NCBI RefSeq assembly: GCF_001542915.1
Contig: NZ_LNNH01000023.1
Coordinates: 19,858 to 83,857, forward strand
Direction of reading: 5' to 3'
DNA: 64,000 bases
Source of the DNA: Peribacillus simplex
GTDB taxonomy: Bacteria; Bacillota; Bacilli; Bacillales; DSM-1321
Shown here: one piece after another, positions 21,257-30,171 of the stretch
Layout of the letters: each line of letters begins with the position of its first letter
How positions within the stretch are numbered: the first letter of the stretch is position 1
Translations under genes and position numbers: made by a program
Notes under the pieces: generated by a model
Database searches by the model: none
Told to the model about the DNA's origin: nothing
Seen by the model: the letters and a program-made list of their open reading frames with translations, nothing else

Positions 21257-22150
21257 ATGAAGATGATAGACAAGCTAGCTAAGGAGCGCTTGACTGACAA
21301 CAAGGTAAAGGCGGATTTGGACATGGTTTGGTTGATATTGATAAGTATTGGTTTGATAGCGGGAACAATCGGCTCTCTTGTCGGTCTGGGAGGCGGCATC
21401 ATCATTGTGCCTTCCCTTTTGTATTTTGGTACATCGACGCATATGATCGATGAATTGACACCACAAGTGGCGGTAGGCGTTTCTACCGTGATCATGATTT
21501 TCACCGGTTTATCCTCCACTTTAGCCTATGTAAAGCATAAGGTGGTCGATTATAAGGCAGGCTTGATTTTCTTCATTGGCAGCGCCCCTGGCGGCATAAT
21601 TGGGGCCTATGTAAATAAAAGCCTGAATATCGAAGCCTTCTCCTTATATTTTGGAATGTTCATGGTATTCATGGCCATTGTTTTATTGGTGAAGGACCGC
21701 TTGAAGCCGATGGTTTTCAAGCCCGGAAAAGGAAAAATCGTTAAAACACATAAAATGGAAAGTGGACAGGCGTTTACATATGGATACCATCCGTTGGCAG
21801 CGGTATTGATTTCATTTGTCGTTGGATTTTGCTCAGGATTATTTGGAATAGGCGGTGGTGCATTGATGGTTCCCGTGATGATGCTGCTTTTCTTCTTCCC
21901 GCCGCATATGGCGGTGGCAACTTCCATGTTCATGGTATTTCTATCGTCCATCACGAATTCGATCACCCATATTTCACTTGGGAATATCAATTGGCCCTAT
22001 GCTTTAGCCCTGATACCGGGAGCGTGGTTCGGAGCGAAATGGGGGGCATGGATCAATACGCGGCTAAAGAGCGCGTCATTGGAAAATATGTTGAAAATAG
22101 TTCTGATAATCATTGGTTTACGTCTTATTTACCAAGGGATTACCGGATAA
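21257..22150 (+). CDS. yunE: TSUP/TauE-SafE family membrane protein YunE
   Basis: An integral membrane protein with about eight transmembrane helices. It carries the two family repeat motifs, IGSLVGLGGGIIIVPSLL near the N-terminus and GLFGIGGGALMVPVMM at mid-protein. The TSUP family exports or imports sulfite, sulfoacetate and similar small anions; the substrate here is unknown. The start is uncertain: ATG 21257 has no clear ribosome binding site, TTG 21290 follows AAGGAG too closely, and ATG 21323 would match the shorter family N-terminus. It lies 18 bases after yunF and 15 before yunD. Confidence 0.85.
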   Translation: MKMIDKLAKERLTDNKVKADLDMVWLILISIGLIAGTIGSLVGLGGGIIIVPSLLYFGTSTHMIDELTPQVAVGVSTVIMIFTGLSSTLAYVKHKVVDYKAGLIFFIGSAPGGIIGAYVNKSLNIEAFSLYFGMFMVFMAIVLLVKDRLKPMVFKPGKGKIVKTHKMESGQAFTYGYHPLAAVLISFVVGFCSGLFGIGGGALMVPVMMLLFFFPPHMAVATSMFMVFLSSITNSITHISLGNINWPYALALIPGAWFGAKWGAWINTRLKSASLENMLKIVLIIIGLRLIYQGITG

Positions 22151-22165
22151 GCGAGGAGGAAGGAA

Positions 22166-23554
22166 ATGATGTCGGAAATCATTCATTTATATCACACTAA
22201 TGATCTTCATAGTCATTTTGAGAATTGGCCTCGTATCGAGAAGTTTCTTAAGGAAAGAAGGGAACTTCATCAAGAAACGGGTGAAGAAGCGATCATATTC
22301 GATATAGGTGATCATGTGGACCGCTGGCATCCTTATACTGAAGGCACCTTAGGTAAGGGGAATATTGAATTGCTCAATGAAGCGGGCTACCAATATGTGA
22401 CCATCGGCAATAATGAAGGAATCACTTTGCCTCATGAAGGGTTGGATTCCTTATACGATCATGCAAGGTTCAAGGTCTTGGCAGCGAACATCTATTACCG
22501 GAATCATCAGAGGCCGGAATGGGCGCTGCCCTATTGGATACATACAACGGCGAAAGGCACGAGGATTGCACTGATTGGTTTGACTGCCTTTTTTCAAAAG
22601 TTCTACTCCGCGATGGACTGGGAACTGACTGAACCATTCGAGGAATTAAAAGAACAGCTTGAAGAGATTAAGGCCAAGGCGGATGTCATCATCATCCTTT
22701 CACACTTGGGCATCCATGACGATGAAAGGATGGCAGCGGACTTTCCGCAGATTGATGTCATCCTTGGCGCGCATACTCATCATATCCTTCATCAAGGGAA
22801 ACTGGTCAATGATGTGCTCCTATGCGGTGCAGGAAAATATGGGTTTTACGTAGGGCAGGTCGAAATGACCATTGATCAGGATAAACGAATTTCCAAGAAG
22901 AAAGCGATTCTTTATGACACCAATGATTTCTTGGAATTGGAGGATGAACGTTCTTGGGTTGAAGCCATGTACTTGGCAGGCGGGGAAACGCTGGACGAGG
23001 TCGTGGTGGACCTGCCGGAAGCGCTGGAAAATGATTGGTTCAGAGTGAGCCCCCTCACGAAAATCCTCGGTGAGGCGCTTAGGGAATGGAGTAAGGCTGA
23101 TTGTACCTTTTTGAATGCCGGTCTGCTGCTTGATGGATTGCTAAAGGGTCCAGTAACCAAAGGGGATATTCACCGGATCTGTCCGCATCCCATCAATCCT
23201 TGTATCGTTGAAGTCAATGGGAATGAATTAAAAGAAATACTCATGCAATCCAGGGATGAGGAATGGCCTGATCTTCAGGTGAAAGGCTTTGGTTTTCGCG
23301 GGAAAATCATGGGAGTCATGCATTATGAGCGAATTGAATTCGATGAAATCGAGAACGGGATCGTCAAGACGATCCTGATAGATGGAGAGAAGCTGCGGCC
23401 AGATGCATCCTATAAATTGGCCATACCGGATATGTTCACATTCGGGCATTTCTTTCCGAGTATCCAGCGCTCCAATCGCAAGGAGTATCTGTTGCCTGAA
23501 TTCCTAAGGGATATCCTCGCGTGGAAGCTGAAAAAAATATATAGAGAAGCCTAA
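22166..23554 (+). CDS. yunD: Metallophosphatase / 5'-nucleotidase-type protein YunD
   Basis: A 462-residue two-domain phosphoesterase. The N-terminal calcineurin-like domain shows the dimetal ligands in LYHTNDLHSHFEN, IFDIGDHVDRW, TIGNNEG, LSHLGIHDDE and LGAHTHHI. The C-terminal part corresponds to the 5'-nucleotidase substrate domain. There is no signal peptide, so it is probably cytoplasmic, unlike secreted 5'-nucleotidases. GGAGGAAGGAA precedes two adjacent ATGs (22166, 22169). Substrate is unverified. Confidence 0.88.
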   Translation: MMSEIIHLYHTNDLHSHFENWPRIEKFLKERRELHQETGEEAIIFDIGDHVDRWHPYTEGTLGKGNIELLNEAGYQYVTIGNNEGITLPHEGLDSLYDHARFKVLAANIYYRNHQRPEWALPYWIHTTAKGTRIALIGLTAFFQKFYSAMDWELTEPFEELKEQLEEIKAKADVIIILSHLGIHDDERMAADFPQIDVILGAHTHHILHQGKLVNDVLLCGAGKYGFYVGQVEMTIDQDKRISKKKAILYDTNDFLELEDERSWVEAMYLAGGETLDEVVVDLPEALENDWFRVSPLTKILGEALREWSKADCTFLNAGLLLDGLLKGPVTKGDIHRICPHPINPCIVEVNGNELKEILMQSRDEEWPDLQVKGFGFRGKIMGVMHYERIEFDEIENGIVKTILIDGEKLRPDASYKLAIPDMFTFGHFFPSIQRSNRKEYLLPEFLRDILAWKLKKIYREA

Positions 23555-23616
23555 TGCCAAATCACGGTTTCGCCCTTTTTTTCATATTGTATGAGGAAGA
23601 AAGGGGCGAAACCATT

Positions 23617-23919
23617 TTGATTAACATGATACCAATAATACTTGATAGTCATACCTTCTTAGCCATTTCTGTCCGGCTTCCCAAAACGAACTTGCTTGCT
23701 GTGGCTTCCGAAAAAGGGTATATAATGTGCGGTGCGTTGGATGTGGGGCTGTTAAATGAAAAATTAAGTGATCGTAAAATCCTAGCAGGCAGGGCCACCG
23801 GTGTAAAGTCGATTGAAGAGCTTTTGGATGCACCGCTTGAATCGGTAACGTGGGAAGCGGAGGCTATGGGCATCTATCCCGGAATGATCGGTAAAGAAGC
23901 ATTAATCAAAATGATCTAA
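23617..23919 (+). CDS. yunC: DUF1805 protein YunC
   Basis: A 100-residue DUF1805 protein: VRLPKTNLLAVASEKGYIMC followed by GALDVGLLNEKL and GRATGVKSIEELLDAP. The frame is open upstream, but family length and the AAGGGGCG site favour TTG 23617 (giving MINMIPIILDSHTF) over the later ATG at 23626. Function is unknown. It lies just after yunD on the same strand. Confidence 0.82.
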   Translation: MINMIPIILDSHTFLAISVRLPKTNLLAVASEKGYIMCGALDVGLLNEKLSDRKILAGRATGVKSIEELLDAPLESVTWEAEAMGIYPGMIGKEALIKMI

Positions 23920-23959
23920 AAAGGCGGGCTTTCTTTTATCCAGAAGGGGGCCTTTATTT
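23920..23959 (+). terminator. Probable terminator after yunC
   Basis: AAAGGC (23920-23925) and GCCTTT (23950-23955) pair around an AT-rich internal stem and are followed by ATTTT. Moderate strength. Confidence 0.55.
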
Positions 23960-24096
23960 TATTTCACCAAGTTTTTCGGATATTTATCAATAAATATTTT
24001 TAAACGGATTCATTTATGAAAATATTTTCCGATAATCCTTATAAAGGAAAGAAACGGTTCGATACCAAATCTTGAATGGGGAAATGGAGTACAAGT

Positions 24097-25194
24097 ATGA
24101 GGCTAGCTATTACAAAGTCTTTAAGCCCTGGAGCCAGGCTCGGAAAAAACATCCATAATGAGCGGGGCCATATCCTATTGTGCGAGGGTTTGACATTAAC
24201 ACAGAAAATGATCGATCGACTGGTTTCCTTGAATATTCCCTTTGTCTACATTCAAGATCCAAGGACGGATGACATTATTCCAATGCCACCAGTTTCCGGG
24301 AAGCTTAGGAGAGAAGCCATTAATACGATTGAAACCACGTTCCAGGATATGAAGGATAAAATCAACCTCGATGCATCTTTCACGATTGAGCAGGCTAGCG
24401 TCAAGTTCACCCAAATAGTCCGCAGCATCATGAAAGAGCTGAAAAGCAATAAAGAATTAATGACGTTACTGGCGGATGTTTATACATACGATGATTATAT
24501 CTTTACTCATTCCTTTAATGTGACCTTATATACGCTGGCGATTGGGATGGAATTGAATATAAATGAAAAGAACTTGGAGATACTCGGTTTGGGAGCGATC
24601 TTGCATGATGTCGGTAAAATGCTTGTCCCCTTGGATATCCTTCGTAAGCCCGGTAAGCTGACGGAACAGGAATTTGAACAAATCCAGAAGCATGCCGATT
24701 ACGGATTCCATCTAATTAAGAATATTCATACGGTTTCGCTTATCGTTGCCAATTGTGCCTACCAGCACCATGAAAGGTTGGATGGCTCTGGATATCCACG
24801 CGGGATAAAAGGGGACGAAATCCACTATTTCTGTAAGATCATTGCCGTTGCGGACGTGTTTGATGCCGTAACTTCCAATCGGGTTTACCGTAAAGCGATG
24901 CTGCCTCATGAGGGGTTGGAGGTCCTTTATGCCGGAGTCGGCAAAAAGTTCGATAATACGATCATTGAAGCTTTCCGCAGAGCTGTCGCCATCTACCCGA
25001 ACGGCCTATCGGTAGAATTGAATGATGGGAGAAAAGGGGTCGTTTGCGCTCAAAATGAAGGAATAGGGGACCGGCCCCTGATAAGGATCCTTGAGGAAAA
25101 TGGGGAACAGATCAAAGAACCCTATGAGGTGGACATGAATAAGAACCTGCATTTGCTGATCATGAAATGCTTGAATATACAAGAACCAGCCTAA
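24097..25194 (+). CDS. HD-GYP domain phosphodiesterase
   Basis: A 365-residue protein with an N-terminal sensor-like region (about residues 1-115) and an HD-GYP domain. The HD metal motif is in GAILHDVGKMLVPLDIL and the GYP motif is in HHERLDGSGYPRGIKG. Domains of this type hydrolyse cyclic-di-GMP or other cyclic dinucleotides; the key HD and GYP residues are intact, so activity is plausible. ATG 24097 has a well-placed GGAG, better than the upstream start at 24076. No transmembrane helix or partner regulator is adjacent. Confidence 0.9.
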   Translation: MRLAITKSLSPGARLGKNIHNERGHILLCEGLTLTQKMIDRLVSLNIPFVYIQDPRTDDIIPMPPVSGKLRREAINTIETTFQDMKDKINLDASFTIEQASVKFTQIVRSIMKELKSNKELMTLLADVYTYDDYIFTHSFNVTLYTLAIGMELNINEKNLEILGLGAILHDVGKMLVPLDILRKPGKLTEQEFEQIQKHADYGFHLIKNIHTVSLIVANCAYQHHERLDGSGYPRGIKGDEIHYFCKIIAVADVFDAVTSNRVYRKAMLPHEGLEVLYAGVGKKFDNTIIEAFRRAVAIYPNGLSVELNDGRKGVVCAQNEGIGDRPLIRILEENGEQIKEPYEVDMNKNLHLLIMKCLNIQEPA

Positions 25195-25260
25195 CCCTAT
25201 AAAATATACCCTTTGGTAAGTAAGACATGCTGCCTGCATTTTGCAGACGGCATTTTTTTA

Positions 25261-25372
25261 GGTGCAGTGAAATGGAAGGTCCGAGACTACTCCTGCGGGA
25301 CATGCGCGTCTACGTGAGACCTCGCAGGCTGAAAGCAGAGGGCGGACCGCGATTCACCTGCAGTGGATTTGA
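25261..25372 (-). repeat. Dispersed repeat copy R1 (inverted, diverged)
   Basis: Read on the minus strand this matches the tandem repeats at 43.4-43.8 kb. Shared blocks on the plus strand here are ACTCCTGCGGGA, ATGCGCGTCTACGTGAGAC, CGCAGGCTGAAAGC and CCTGCAGTG. It is truncated and more diverged than the 43-kb pair. Confidence 0.75.
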
Positions 25373-25382
25373 ACGGTCTAAG

Positions 25383-25440
25383 GTACCGTTACTCGCGAGT
25401 TTGAGCTTTGCATCCAATGAGGCGGGTTCTTCAAATTGGC
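25383..25440. repeat. Fragment of the 21-bp repeat family
   Basis: TTACTCGCGAGTTTGAGCTT, then TGCATCCAATGAGGCGGG, then a TTCTTCAAATTGG unit, follow the period and wording of the array at 13811-14012. It lies between dispersed repeat R1 and the yunB stop. Confidence 0.6.
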
Positions 25441-25483
25441 TACTCTATAGGCTTACATTTTACTTTAGGGCAGGCTCGTTTTT

Positions 25484-26234
25484 TCATTGCTTGTTTTCCT
25501 TCATGATGGCTGGCGCGACCGCCCCGTTGCCATTACTGAAATAACTTGGTACATCGCCTTCGATCAATAAGCTGCCGACTGTCACTTCCTGGCTTACCTT
25601 TGGTCTCTTTGGTGAAAGAAGGGATGACGATTTGGATGTTGACATCAAAATCCACGATCAATTCATAATAGACATTATTAATGCCCGCGTTCGTCAGTTT
25701 TGTTCTTAGGTCCGATTCAACATTGCCGATCACTGACATTTTCACTGGAATTTCAGGTCCATAGTTGGAGAGGAGGTTATTTCCGGTAACGACGCCTAAA
25801 GGTATATAATAGACCACGCTTTTATATTGTTCGTCATTTATTTTAGCTGAACCCGTTTTAAAAGGGTTTCCCTGTTTGATGCCAAGCTTCCTTTGAATGT
25901 CTTTCGTGATGTTGGCGCGCAACTCACTGTATATGACTGGATTGAAGCTATAGGAAGAACTGGTACCCTCAGTCCCCTTATTGTTGGTGATGATTTCCTT
26001 CATATCAATCTTGGAGATATTCTCATCGACCGATTCATGGATCGTTTCCGTGGCAATCCGTTTGATTTCATTTTCGGCGACATTCATGATTACAGGTTCG
26101 ATGGTTTTATCGACGTACCAAAGTGTCATGATGCTTGATAGGATGAAAAGGATGAAGGAATAAAGAAAAACTTTACGGGTGGGGAGAGGCCCCTTTTTTC
26201 GGAATTTCATTGGGCGAAATCTTTTTCGGAACAC
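25484..26234 (-). pseudogene. yunB: Sporulation protein YunB, frameshifted near the C-terminus
   Basis: The frame opens at GTG 26234 (AAAGGGGG upstream) with a basic N-terminus and one transmembrane helix (residues about 22-42), as in YunB, a sporulation protein linked to spore wall or engulfment functions. After PSFTKETK the frame runs into unrelated residues and stops at 25533. One frame over, the sequence continues with VSQEVTVGSLLIEGDVPSYF and NGAVAPAIMKENKQ to a stop at 25484-25486, giving the expected ~249 residues. Removing one base from the CCAAAGG run at about 25598-25604 restores the gene. This is either a real mutation or a sequencing error. Confidence 0.8.
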
Positions 26235-26321
26235 GCTTTAGCCCCCTTTACTAATACCTATGCGTCAGCTTCAGGGGAATATGTTGAAATCGAAAAAAAG
26301 CAGCGCAAAATTCCTCGCTGC

Positions 26322-27314
26322 TTAGTTTTGCTTTTTGGCTAAATCTTTCCTTTCCCACATTTTTAAGTATGGGTAAGGGTCAAAGCTCCATTCCGTGCGG
26401 CCGTTATCTTTGTACATTCCATAATGGAGATGCGGAGGGAATTTACCTGATGTTCCTGGAGGGCCATAACCTGTACTGCCCACTCCTCCGATGACTTGTC
26501 CTGGCTCGACAATATGCCCAACCTTCAGCCCTTCGGTAAACCCGCTTAAATGGGCAAAATAATGATACGTATTATTTAAATCCCGTATCCCTATCCGCCA
26601 ACCGCCGAATTTGTTCCAGCCTTTCATTTCAATGATTCCATAACTGGTCGACCGAACCGGCAGGCTATAATCAGCAAAGATGTCAGTGCCCTCGTGGATC
26701 CTCCTGCCTCCCCAGCCGCGAGCGCTCCCCCATGTATTCAAATACGTATAATGAGTCCGAACAGGGACCGGGAAGGCTTTTTCCTGTAAATCCAGTCGGC
26801 CATATTTCTTGTAGATTTCTGCATTGCCCATGATGATGCTGACGGCTTTGTCCCGTTTATAATAATCCCAAAGGGCGATCCTGATATTATCTTCATCGGT
26901 GCCATAATTCCGGAGGTGCTTGGAAAACGCATATAAACGGTCCGTATCATTCATGATATCCGCCTTGCCATCACCATTTCCATCCACGCCCAAACCATCA
27001 AAAAAGGTGATCGTGAGCGGGTTTACATCATTTAAGTTCGGGTTAAGGATGCCTCTCCATTTTGAAGGCTCGATATTGAGGCCAATCAACCCTTTCGCCG
27101 GCTCCAGATCCGGCCGTGCAAGCCGTATGCTATGTTCATATTGATCGGCTCCAGCGAGATAATACCATGGAATCTGGAGTGTCGCCTCCATATTTTTATA
27201 TAGCTCCATCCTCCCTGCATATGCTTCAGGGATATCGACAGCAGCATTAGCCACTTGGCTTGGACCTTTCAAAATGAACAAACAAGCAAGGGTAAGGAAG
27301 AATAATCTTTTCAA
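26322..27314 (-). CDS. lytH: L-Ala-D-Glu endopeptidase LytH (M23 family)
   Basis: A secreted sporulation peptidase of about 330 residues that trims spore cortex peptide side chains. It has a signal peptide ending near ANAA, a central helical region, and an M23 domain with zinc motifs RRIHEGTDIFAD and PPHLHYGMY. ATG 27332 lacks a ribosome binding site, while TTG 27314 is preceded by AAAGGAG at correct spacing and gives MKRLFFLTLACLF, so TTG is preferred. It lies upstream of yunB on the same strand, as in B. subtilis where lytH is under sigma-K. Confidence 0.9.
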   Translation of the reverse strand: MKRLFFLTLACLFILKGPSQVANAAVDIPEAYAGRMELYKNMEATLQIPWYYLAGADQYEHSIRLARPDLEPAKGLIGLNIEPSKWRGILNPNLNDVNPLTITFFDGLGVDGNGDGKADIMNDTDRLYAFSKHLRNYGTDEDNIRIALWDYYKRDKAVSIIMGNAEIYKKYGRLDLQEKAFPVPVRTHYTYLNTWGSARGWGGRRIHEGTDIFADYSLPVRSTSYGIIEMKGWNKFGGWRIGIRDLNNTYHYFAHLSGFTEGLKVGHIVEPGQVIGGVGSTGYGPPGTSGKFPPHLHYGMYKDNGRTEWSFDPYPYLKMWERKDLAKKQN

Positions 27315-27501
27315 CGGGGCAGCTCCTTTCATGACACTATCCGTATTTATAAAAACATCAGTCCGTTCATCTTTTATAGTTTTGCTGATTTAGCTTCAAA
27401 CATGAAAAATAAATAATGGGAATCCAACTATAACTTGTATAAATGTATTTTTATTGTTAAAGTAGGGTGTGTTAATTTCTATAGAATGGAGTGACATTTC
27501 C

Positions 27502-28416
27502 GTGTCTTCTACAAATAAAGAAATTCTTCGAAAACCAGATTGGTTAAAAATAAAGCTTAATACTAATGAAAATTACCTTGGTTTGAAAAATATGATGCGA
27601 GAGAAAAATCTCCATACGGTATGTGAGGAAGCGAAATGCCCGAATATCCACGAATGCTGGGCAGTAAGAAGAACGGCGACCTTCATGATCTTAGGGGAAA
27701 TATGTACAAGGGCTTGCCGTTTCTGTGCGGTTACAACCGGACGTCCCAATGAACTGGACTGGGCTGAACCTGAGCGCGTAGCTGATTCCGTTGTGTTAAT
27801 GAATTTAAAACATGTGGTCATTACGGCTGTCGCCCGTGATGATTTAAAGGATGGAGGCGCCGAGGTGTTTGCTGAAACGGTTCGTGCCATCCGCCGTAAA
27901 AATCCATTCACTTCCATTGAGGTATTGCCATCTGATATGGGCGGGGTGCATGAAAACATCAAAATTTTGATGGATGCCAAGCCAGACATCCTCAACCATA
28001 ATATAGAGACCGTCAGAAGCTTATCTGACCGTGTGCGGGCGCAGGCGAAATACGAGCGTTCATTGGAGCTGTTAAGAAGGGCCAAGGAGCTGTATCCGGA
28101 AATCCCGACGAAATCCAGCTTGATGGTCGGTCTAGGCGAAACTCGGGAGGAAATCCTTGAAACGATGGATGACCTAAGGGCGAATAACGTCGATATCATG
28201 ACGATCGGCCAGTATCTGCAGCCGACCAAAAAGCATTTAAAGGTTCTTAAATACTACACGCCCGAGGAGTTTTCTGAATTAAAAGACCGCGCTTTGGAAA
28301 AAGGCTTCAGCCACTGCGAATCCGGTCCGCTTGTCCGTTCTTCCTATCATGCGGATGAACAGGTCAATGCAGCGGCAAAACATAAGCAAAGCAAAGGCGA
28401 AGAACTATTGAAATAG
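27502..28416 (+). CDS. lipA: Lipoyl synthase
   Basis: Radical SAM enzyme of 304 residues that inserts two sulfurs into octanoyl groups to form lipoate. The radical-SAM cluster motif is CTRACRFC and the auxiliary-cluster motif is [12 protein letters not shown], with the conserved C-terminal [10 protein letters not shown]. The start is GTG 27502 after GGAG; an upstream in-frame codon would add 11 unrelated residues. It depends on SufBCD-type Fe-S supply and acts on GcvH and 2-oxoacid dehydrogenases, tying it to genes elsewhere in this window. Confidence 0.96.
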   Translation: MSSTNKEILRKPDWLKIKLNTNENYLGLKNMMREKNLHTVCEEAKCPNIHECWAVRRTATFMILGEICTRACRFCAVTTGRPNELDWAEPERVADSVVLMNLKHVVITAVARDDLKDGGAEVFAETVRAIRRKNPFTSIEVLPSDMGGVHENIKILMDAKPDILNHNIETVRSLSDRVRAQAKYERSLELLRRAKELYPEIPTKSSLMVGLGETREEILETMDDLRANNVDIMTIGQYLQPTKKHLKVLKYYTPEEFSELKDRALEKGFSHCESGPLVRSSYHADEQVNAAAKHKQSKGEELLK

Positions 28417-28420
28417 AATG

Positions 28421-28453
28421 AACGAAAGGACCGAAATATTTTCGGTCCTTTCA
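28421..28453. terminator. Bidirectional terminator between lipA and yutC
   Basis: GAAAGGACCGAAA pairs with TTTCGGTCCTTTC around a short loop. It serves both lipA (plus) and yutC (minus). Confidence 0.85.
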
Positions 28454-28465
28454 TTTTATTGCCGA

Positions 28466-29122
28466 TTAGAGATTGTCCATCTTTTGCTTGATGTTATCAT
28501 GATGATCTCTTTTATCGTTGATCATTTCCCCGTTTTCATTTTCCACGTCACTCATCTTGTATCCTTGTGGTGACTTGAGCATGCTTTTGATGGTCTGTTC
28601 AATCGTATAGTCAATGCCTCTGCTGCCTGATTTCAAGGTAGCGAAATTCTCGACATTTTGGGCAAGGGTGGGATCATCACTAACATATACATGATAATAA
28701 CGAGGGACGACGGACATGGCAGTGCGCTTCACTTGGTCGGCGGTATCCGTTCTATCCTTGGTATCCGTATCATAAACGACGAGTACCTCCTCATCGGTCA
28801 CAAGGGTGGATACATCATTGACATTCGGAATCTGTACACTGAGCTTGGAAATGACATCAGAAAGTTGTTCACGATCAATGGAAGCGGTTTTGTTGGAAAC
28901 ATTGCGCCCATTAATGGTCGTCTTATTTGTCCGGGTAAAGCCAAAATCATCGCTTTTATTATCATGGTTCCGATAATCCTCGTCATAGTACTGAGTGGGA
29001 TTATTTACATTTGTCGGGTTGCCTGCATGGTTCTTTGCACCGAGTCCCTGCTCTTGTTTATCGGAGCATCCCGTCAGTGCAATGATCGAGCTTAAACCTA
29101 ACGTCATGATTGTCTTTTTCAT
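28466..29122 (-). CDS. yutC: YhcN/YlaJ-family sporulation lipoprotein YutC
   Basis: A lipoprotein of 218 residues. The signal peptide ends in the lipobox ALTGC, followed by an Asn/Asp-rich linker and the YhcN/YlaJ domain with VISKLSVQIPNVNDVSTLVT and the C-terminal segment IDYTIEQTIKSMLK. These proteins are found in the spore inner membrane. ATG 29122 with GGGGGTG upstream is preferred over the GTG three codons earlier. It converges with lipA. Confidence 0.85.
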   Translation of the reverse strand: MKKTIMTLGLSSIIALTGCSDKQEQGLGAKNHAGNPTNVNNPTQYYDEDYRNHDNKSDDFGFTRTNKTTINGRNVSNKTASIDREQLSDVISKLSVQIPNVNDVSTLVTDEEVLVVYDTDTKDRTDTADQVKRTAMSVVPRYYHVYVSDDPTLAQNVENFATLKSGSRGIDYTIEQTIKSMLKSPQGYKMSDVENENGEMINDKRDHHDNIKQKMDNL

Positions 29123-29235
29123 CAATAACACCCCCGTAACCTTAGGATGGACATATTTCTCTATTTTTCGCTTAGTAATTGATGGGGAATCAGTTATAAT
29201 TTAAAGAAAGAATGTATGAATGAGAGGTGAAAGCA

Positions 29236-29511
29236 ATGATTACCATCAATAACCTGACCTATGAAATAATCGAGGATGAAAGGGAAGGCTATAACGAAGA
29301 AGCCTTTAAAGCCAGGTACAGTGAGATTTTAACGAAGTATGATTATATTGTGGGGGACTGGGGCTATGGTCAATTAAGGCTGCGGGGCTTTTTTGATGAT
29401 ACGAATCAGAAAGCGACCTTTGACACGAAAATCAGCACACTTAGTGAATATTTATATGAATACTGTAATTTTGGCTGCCCGTATTTCGTCGCGAAGAAAA
29501 TCAAGAAATAA
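29236..29511 (+). CDS. yutD: YutD family protein
   Basis: A 91-residue cytoplasmic protein with the YutD (DUF1027) core KYDYIVGDWGYGQLRLRGFF and a C-terminal CNFGCPYFVAKK segment containing two cysteines. GAGAGGTG precedes ATG 29236. Function is unknown, but the family is conserved across Firmicutes. It diverges from yutC. Confidence 0.85.
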   Translation: MITINNLTYEIIEDEREGYNEEAFKARYSEILTKYDYIVGDWGYGQLRLRGFFDDTNQKATFDTKISTLSEYLYEYCNFGCPYFVAKKIKK

Positions 29512-29540
29512 AAAAGGCCAGAAATGCTCTGGCCTTCCAA
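29512..29540 (-). terminator. Terminator of the 29542-29829 gene
   Basis: AAGGCCAGA and TCTGGCCTT form a hairpin with a T run only in the minus-strand direction (TTTTTT). It may also act weakly on yutD. Confidence 0.75.
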
Positions 29541-29541
29541 G

Positions 29542-29829
29542 TCATGAGCTTCCGTACCCTTTATAGGGCGGCTGTTCATCTTTTTCAGGATCATCATGTG
29601 TCGGATGAGCACCAGGGTATTTTCGTGGCAGATCTTCATGCAGTGATTTGTTTTCATAATTGAAGGCACTTTGGTACCGTTGCCCTTCCTGCCATGGTGT
29701 GTTTTTATTCTCGACTGGTTCATCTTTTGCTATGGGTGATCCAAAAGGTCCTTCGGGAAATTCTTCAGGAATCAGATAATCCCGCTGCTTTTCGACATTG
29801 GAGAAGTCATGGTACTCTTCTTTGTCCAA
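29542..29829 (-). CDS. Hypothetical Pro/Asp-rich cytosolic protein
   Basis: A 95-residue hydrophilic protein rich in Pro, Asp, Glu and Tyr, beginning MDKEEYHDFSNVEKQRDYL and ending in PPYKGYGSS, with a pattern such as FPEGPFGSP. The start codon is TTG, preceded by GGGGGGAT. No transmembrane segment or enzyme motif is visible. A terminator follows immediately. Similar short acidic proteins of unknown role are known in Bacillaceae; no function is proposed. Confidence 0.7.
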   Translation of the reverse strand: MDKEEYHDFSNVEKQRDYLIPEEFPEGPFGSPIAKDEPVENKNTPWQEGQRYQSAFNYENKSLHEDLPRKYPGAHPTHDDPEKDEQPPYKGYGSS

Positions 29830-29895
29830 AGTAATCCCCCCTCAAGTAATCGTACATTCAGTAGGTTTCCCCTTCGGGAAGAAAACTTCAGCTTT

Positions 29896-30162
29896 TTAGA
29901 CAATTTCCATTAAAAAGTGACTTAGTTCTTCCGCCTCCGCTTCTGACAGCTGAAAGGCATGCTCAAGGTAGCCTTCCTCTTCTAAATCATCCGGTCCAAT
30001 GATGGCGAAACGGTTACTCTGCATATTCAGCACGAGTTTTTTTCCATAAAACCGATCGGTTGTCGTGATCGCCAAATCGTACCTTGATTCCTCTCCCATG
30101 AAACTGATGAACCGGGTTTTTGAATCAACGACATCGTTGTATAAATAAAAACGATCTTCCAA
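29896..30162 (-). CDS. DUF3055 family protein
   Basis: An 88-residue protein with RFYLYNDVVDSKTRFISFMG, then YGKKLVLNMQSNRFAIIGPD and the tail EEEGYLEHAFQLSEAE, which I recognise as the DUF3055 (SAV0927-like) family. ATG 30171 sits too close to AAGGGG, so TTG 30162 is the likelier start and matches the family length. Function unknown; widely conserved in Bacilli. Probably transcribed with 29542-29829. Confidence 0.8.
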   Translation of the reverse strand: MEDRFYLYNDVVDSKTRFISFMGEESRYDLAITTTDRFYGKKLVLNMQSNRFAIIGPDDLEEEGYLEHAFQLSEAEAEELSHFLMEIV

Positions 30163-30171
30163 TAGTATCAT

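Noticed and set aside
24002..24050. Sigma-D-like -10 (TCCGATAA) before the HD-GYP gene, hinting at motility control
   Set aside because: The only nearby TAAA lies about 23 bases upstream, too far for the 15-16 base sigma-D spacing.
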